NCBI GenBank assembly: GCA_028279945.1
Contig: JANQMT010000065.1
Span: 1-6,618, forward strand
DNA from: JAKSCF01 sp028279945
GTDB taxonomy: Bacteria > Bacillota > Clostridia > Peptostreptococcales > JAAYPU01
Reading direction: 5' to 3'
DNA length: 6,618 bases
Made by a program: the position numbers and the translations under genes. Within the stretch, counting starts at the first letter, position 1. Every line of letters starts with the position of its first letter. Under the pieces are notes generated by a model that saw only the letters and a list, made by a program, of their open reading frames with translations, did not search any database and was not told the DNA's origin. Shown one piece after another: positions 5,319 to 6,618 of the stretch.

Positions 5319-6618
5319 CTATTCTCTATAGCCGCACGCATTATTTGCGCACAGATAATTTGACTTCTTAGTTTTTTTCTCGGTTAATATTGAATCACAT
5401 TCAGGACACTTTTTATCCGTTGGTTTATTCCAAAGTATGAATTTACAATCCGGATATCCACTGCATCCATAAAACAGTTTGCCTTTTTTGCTTCTGCGTT
5501 CAACAATTTCTTTTCCGCACTCAGGACAGTTAACACCTGTTTTATTAACAATAGGTTTAGTATTTTTGCAATCCGGATATCCTGAACACGCTAAAAAATC
5601 ACCAAATCGGCCGTGTTTTATTGCCAAAGGCTTACCACATTGTTCACATTCTTCATCCGTTAATTCATCTTCAAATTCTATTTTGCTAATTTCTTCATCT
5701 GCTGAATTGAGTTCTTCCTTAAAGGTTATATAAAAGTCATTGACTACATTTTTCCATTGCATACTGTTTTCTTCGATATCATCTAACTTTTCTTCAAGTG
5801 CTGCTGTAAAATTAATATCGACGATATTGTTAAAATAATTTTCCATTAGGTCTGTTACAACAAAGCCCAGTTCCGTAGCCAGCAATGATTTCTTTTCTCT
5901 TTGTATATATCGGCGGACAAGCAATGTATTGATAATAGGTACATAAGTACTTGGTCTTCCAATATTTTTTTCTTCAAGTTCTTTTACTAAGCTGGCTTCT
6001 GTGAATCTTGCCGGCGGCTGAGTAAAATGCTGCTCCGGTTCAATACCCATAAAATACAACTCTTGTTCTTCTTTGATATCCGGCAGCATGGTTTCAGATG
6101 TTTCTGAAAATGAGTATACCTTTAGAAAACCATCAAATTTTAATTGAGAACCTGTCGCTTTAAACATGTACTCTTTGTTTTCTATTTCTATCGCTCGGCT
6201 GTCATATATGGCCTTACTCATTTGGCTTGCTGTATACCTTTGCCATATCAGCTTATAGAGCTTATACTGATCTCTTGATAAAGATTCCTTAATATCATCC
6301 GGATGTCTCAAAATAGATGTAGGTCTTATGGCTTCATGGGCATCTTGAACATCTTTTTTCTTTTTATTATTATTATAGACATTGTTTCCAACGTATTCAC
6401 TTGAATAGGTTTCCTCAATATATGTTTTTGCAATGGCCTGAGCTTCTTCTGATATTCTTGTTGAGTCTGTTCTAATATAGGTTATCAAACCTACCGTTCC
6501 TTCACCGGCAATGTCAATGCCTTCATATAGCTGCTGTGCGGTTATCATGGTTCTCTTGGTGAAAAAACCCAATCTATTTGCAGCATCCTGTTGAAGGCTG
6601 CTGGTTGTGAAAGGCGGT
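5319..6618 (-). CDS. topA: DNA topoisomerase I (type IA), C-terminal part, truncated by window edge
   Basis: The frame is open to the right edge, giving 432 residues here; the Toprim domain and the first part of the enzyme lie outside. TopA relaxes negative supercoils through a transient 5'-phosphotyrosine link. The visible part starts PPFTTSSLQQDAANRLGFF and continues to GLITYIRTDSTR, whose tyrosine (window residue 47, codon 6477-6479) is the active-site residue. ARFTEASLVKELEEKNIGRPSTY is the conserved segment near window residues 205-230. The tail carries three zinc-ribbon repeats: CEQCGKPL...CSGYPDC, CPECGKEI...CSGYPDC, and a divergent CPECDSIL...CANNACGYRE that ends the protein. An apparent TTG start at 6572 is internal and should not be used. 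topA is the first visible gene of the topA-hslV-hslU run. Confidence 0.98.
   Translation of the reverse strand, partial: PPFTTSSLQQDAANRLGFFTKRTMITAQQLYEGIDIAGEGTVGLITYIRTDSTRISEEAQAIAKTYIEETYSSEYVGNNVYNNNKKKKDVQDAHEAIRPTSILRHPDDIKESLSRDQYKLYKLIWQRYTASQMSKAIYDSRAIEIENKEYMFKATGSQLKFDGFLKVYSFSETSETMLPDIKEEQELYFMGIEPEQHFTQPPARFTEASLVKELEEKNIGRPSTYVPIINTLLVRRYIQREKKSLLATELGFVVTDLMENYFNNIVDINFTAALEEKLDDIEENSMQWKNVVNDFYITFKEELNSADEEISKIEFEDELTDEECEQCGKPLAIKHGRFGDFLACSGYPDCKNTKPIVNKTGVNCPECGKEIVERRSKKGKLFYGCSGYPDCKFILWNKPTDKKCPECDSILTEKKTKKSNYLCANNACGYRE

Noticed and set aside
5380..5680. Tandem CSGYPDC-type repeats in topA as a novel repeat domain
   Set aside because: They are the ordinary C-terminal zinc-ribbon repeats of bacterial topoisomerase I.
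5319..6572. topA as a complete 417-residue gene starting at TTG 6572
   Set aside because: The frame continues upstream to the window edge with conserved TopA sequence (PPFTTSSLQQ), so the TTG is internal and the gene is cut by the window.

Overview
The window reads as chromosomal DNA from a low-GC, spore-forming member of the Clostridia (Bacillota). The evidence is the strong AT bias, purine-rich AGGAGG-type ribosome binding sites, the global regulator CodY, the sporulation protein YunB, and a topA-hslV-hslU-codY block related to the Bacillus codVWXY locus. I cannot fix genus or family from sequence alone. Every convincing gene is on the minus strand, so transcription runs from high to low coordinates. 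I see no mobile element, CRISPR array, tRNA, rRNA or recognisable riboswitch.

In transcription order, the window opens inside topA (DNA topoisomerase I; the N-terminal part lies outside). A 21-bp gap leads to hslV and then hslU, which overlap by 4 bp (ATGA). Together they encode the two-component HslVU (ClpQY) protease. A 202-bp intergenic region follows. It holds a long inverted repeat flanked by near-identical decamers, a weak CodY-box-like sequence, a good sigma-A-type promoter and a strong Shine-Dalgarno for codY. codY ends in an AT-rich hairpin with a U-tract that should terminate its transcript.

Beyond that terminator comes a second group: yunB (membrane-anchored sporulation protein), hflX (ribosome-associated GTPase), and the first 61 codons of a YigZ/IMPACT-family gene that runs off the left edge. 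hflX and the yigZ-like gene overlap by ATGA, with the downstream Shine-Dalgarno inside the end of hflX. This is the same coupling design as hslV-hslU.

Functionally the window joins DNA supercoiling control, ATP-dependent proteolysis, nutrient sensing through CodY, and a sporulation/translation-stress group. Most of it is core-genome content, and no new system is apparent. The points most worth a second look are the hairpin and flanking repeats between hslU and codY, the divergent effector loop of CodY, the shortened topA-hslVU-codY gene order, and a slippery A-tract inside hslU.
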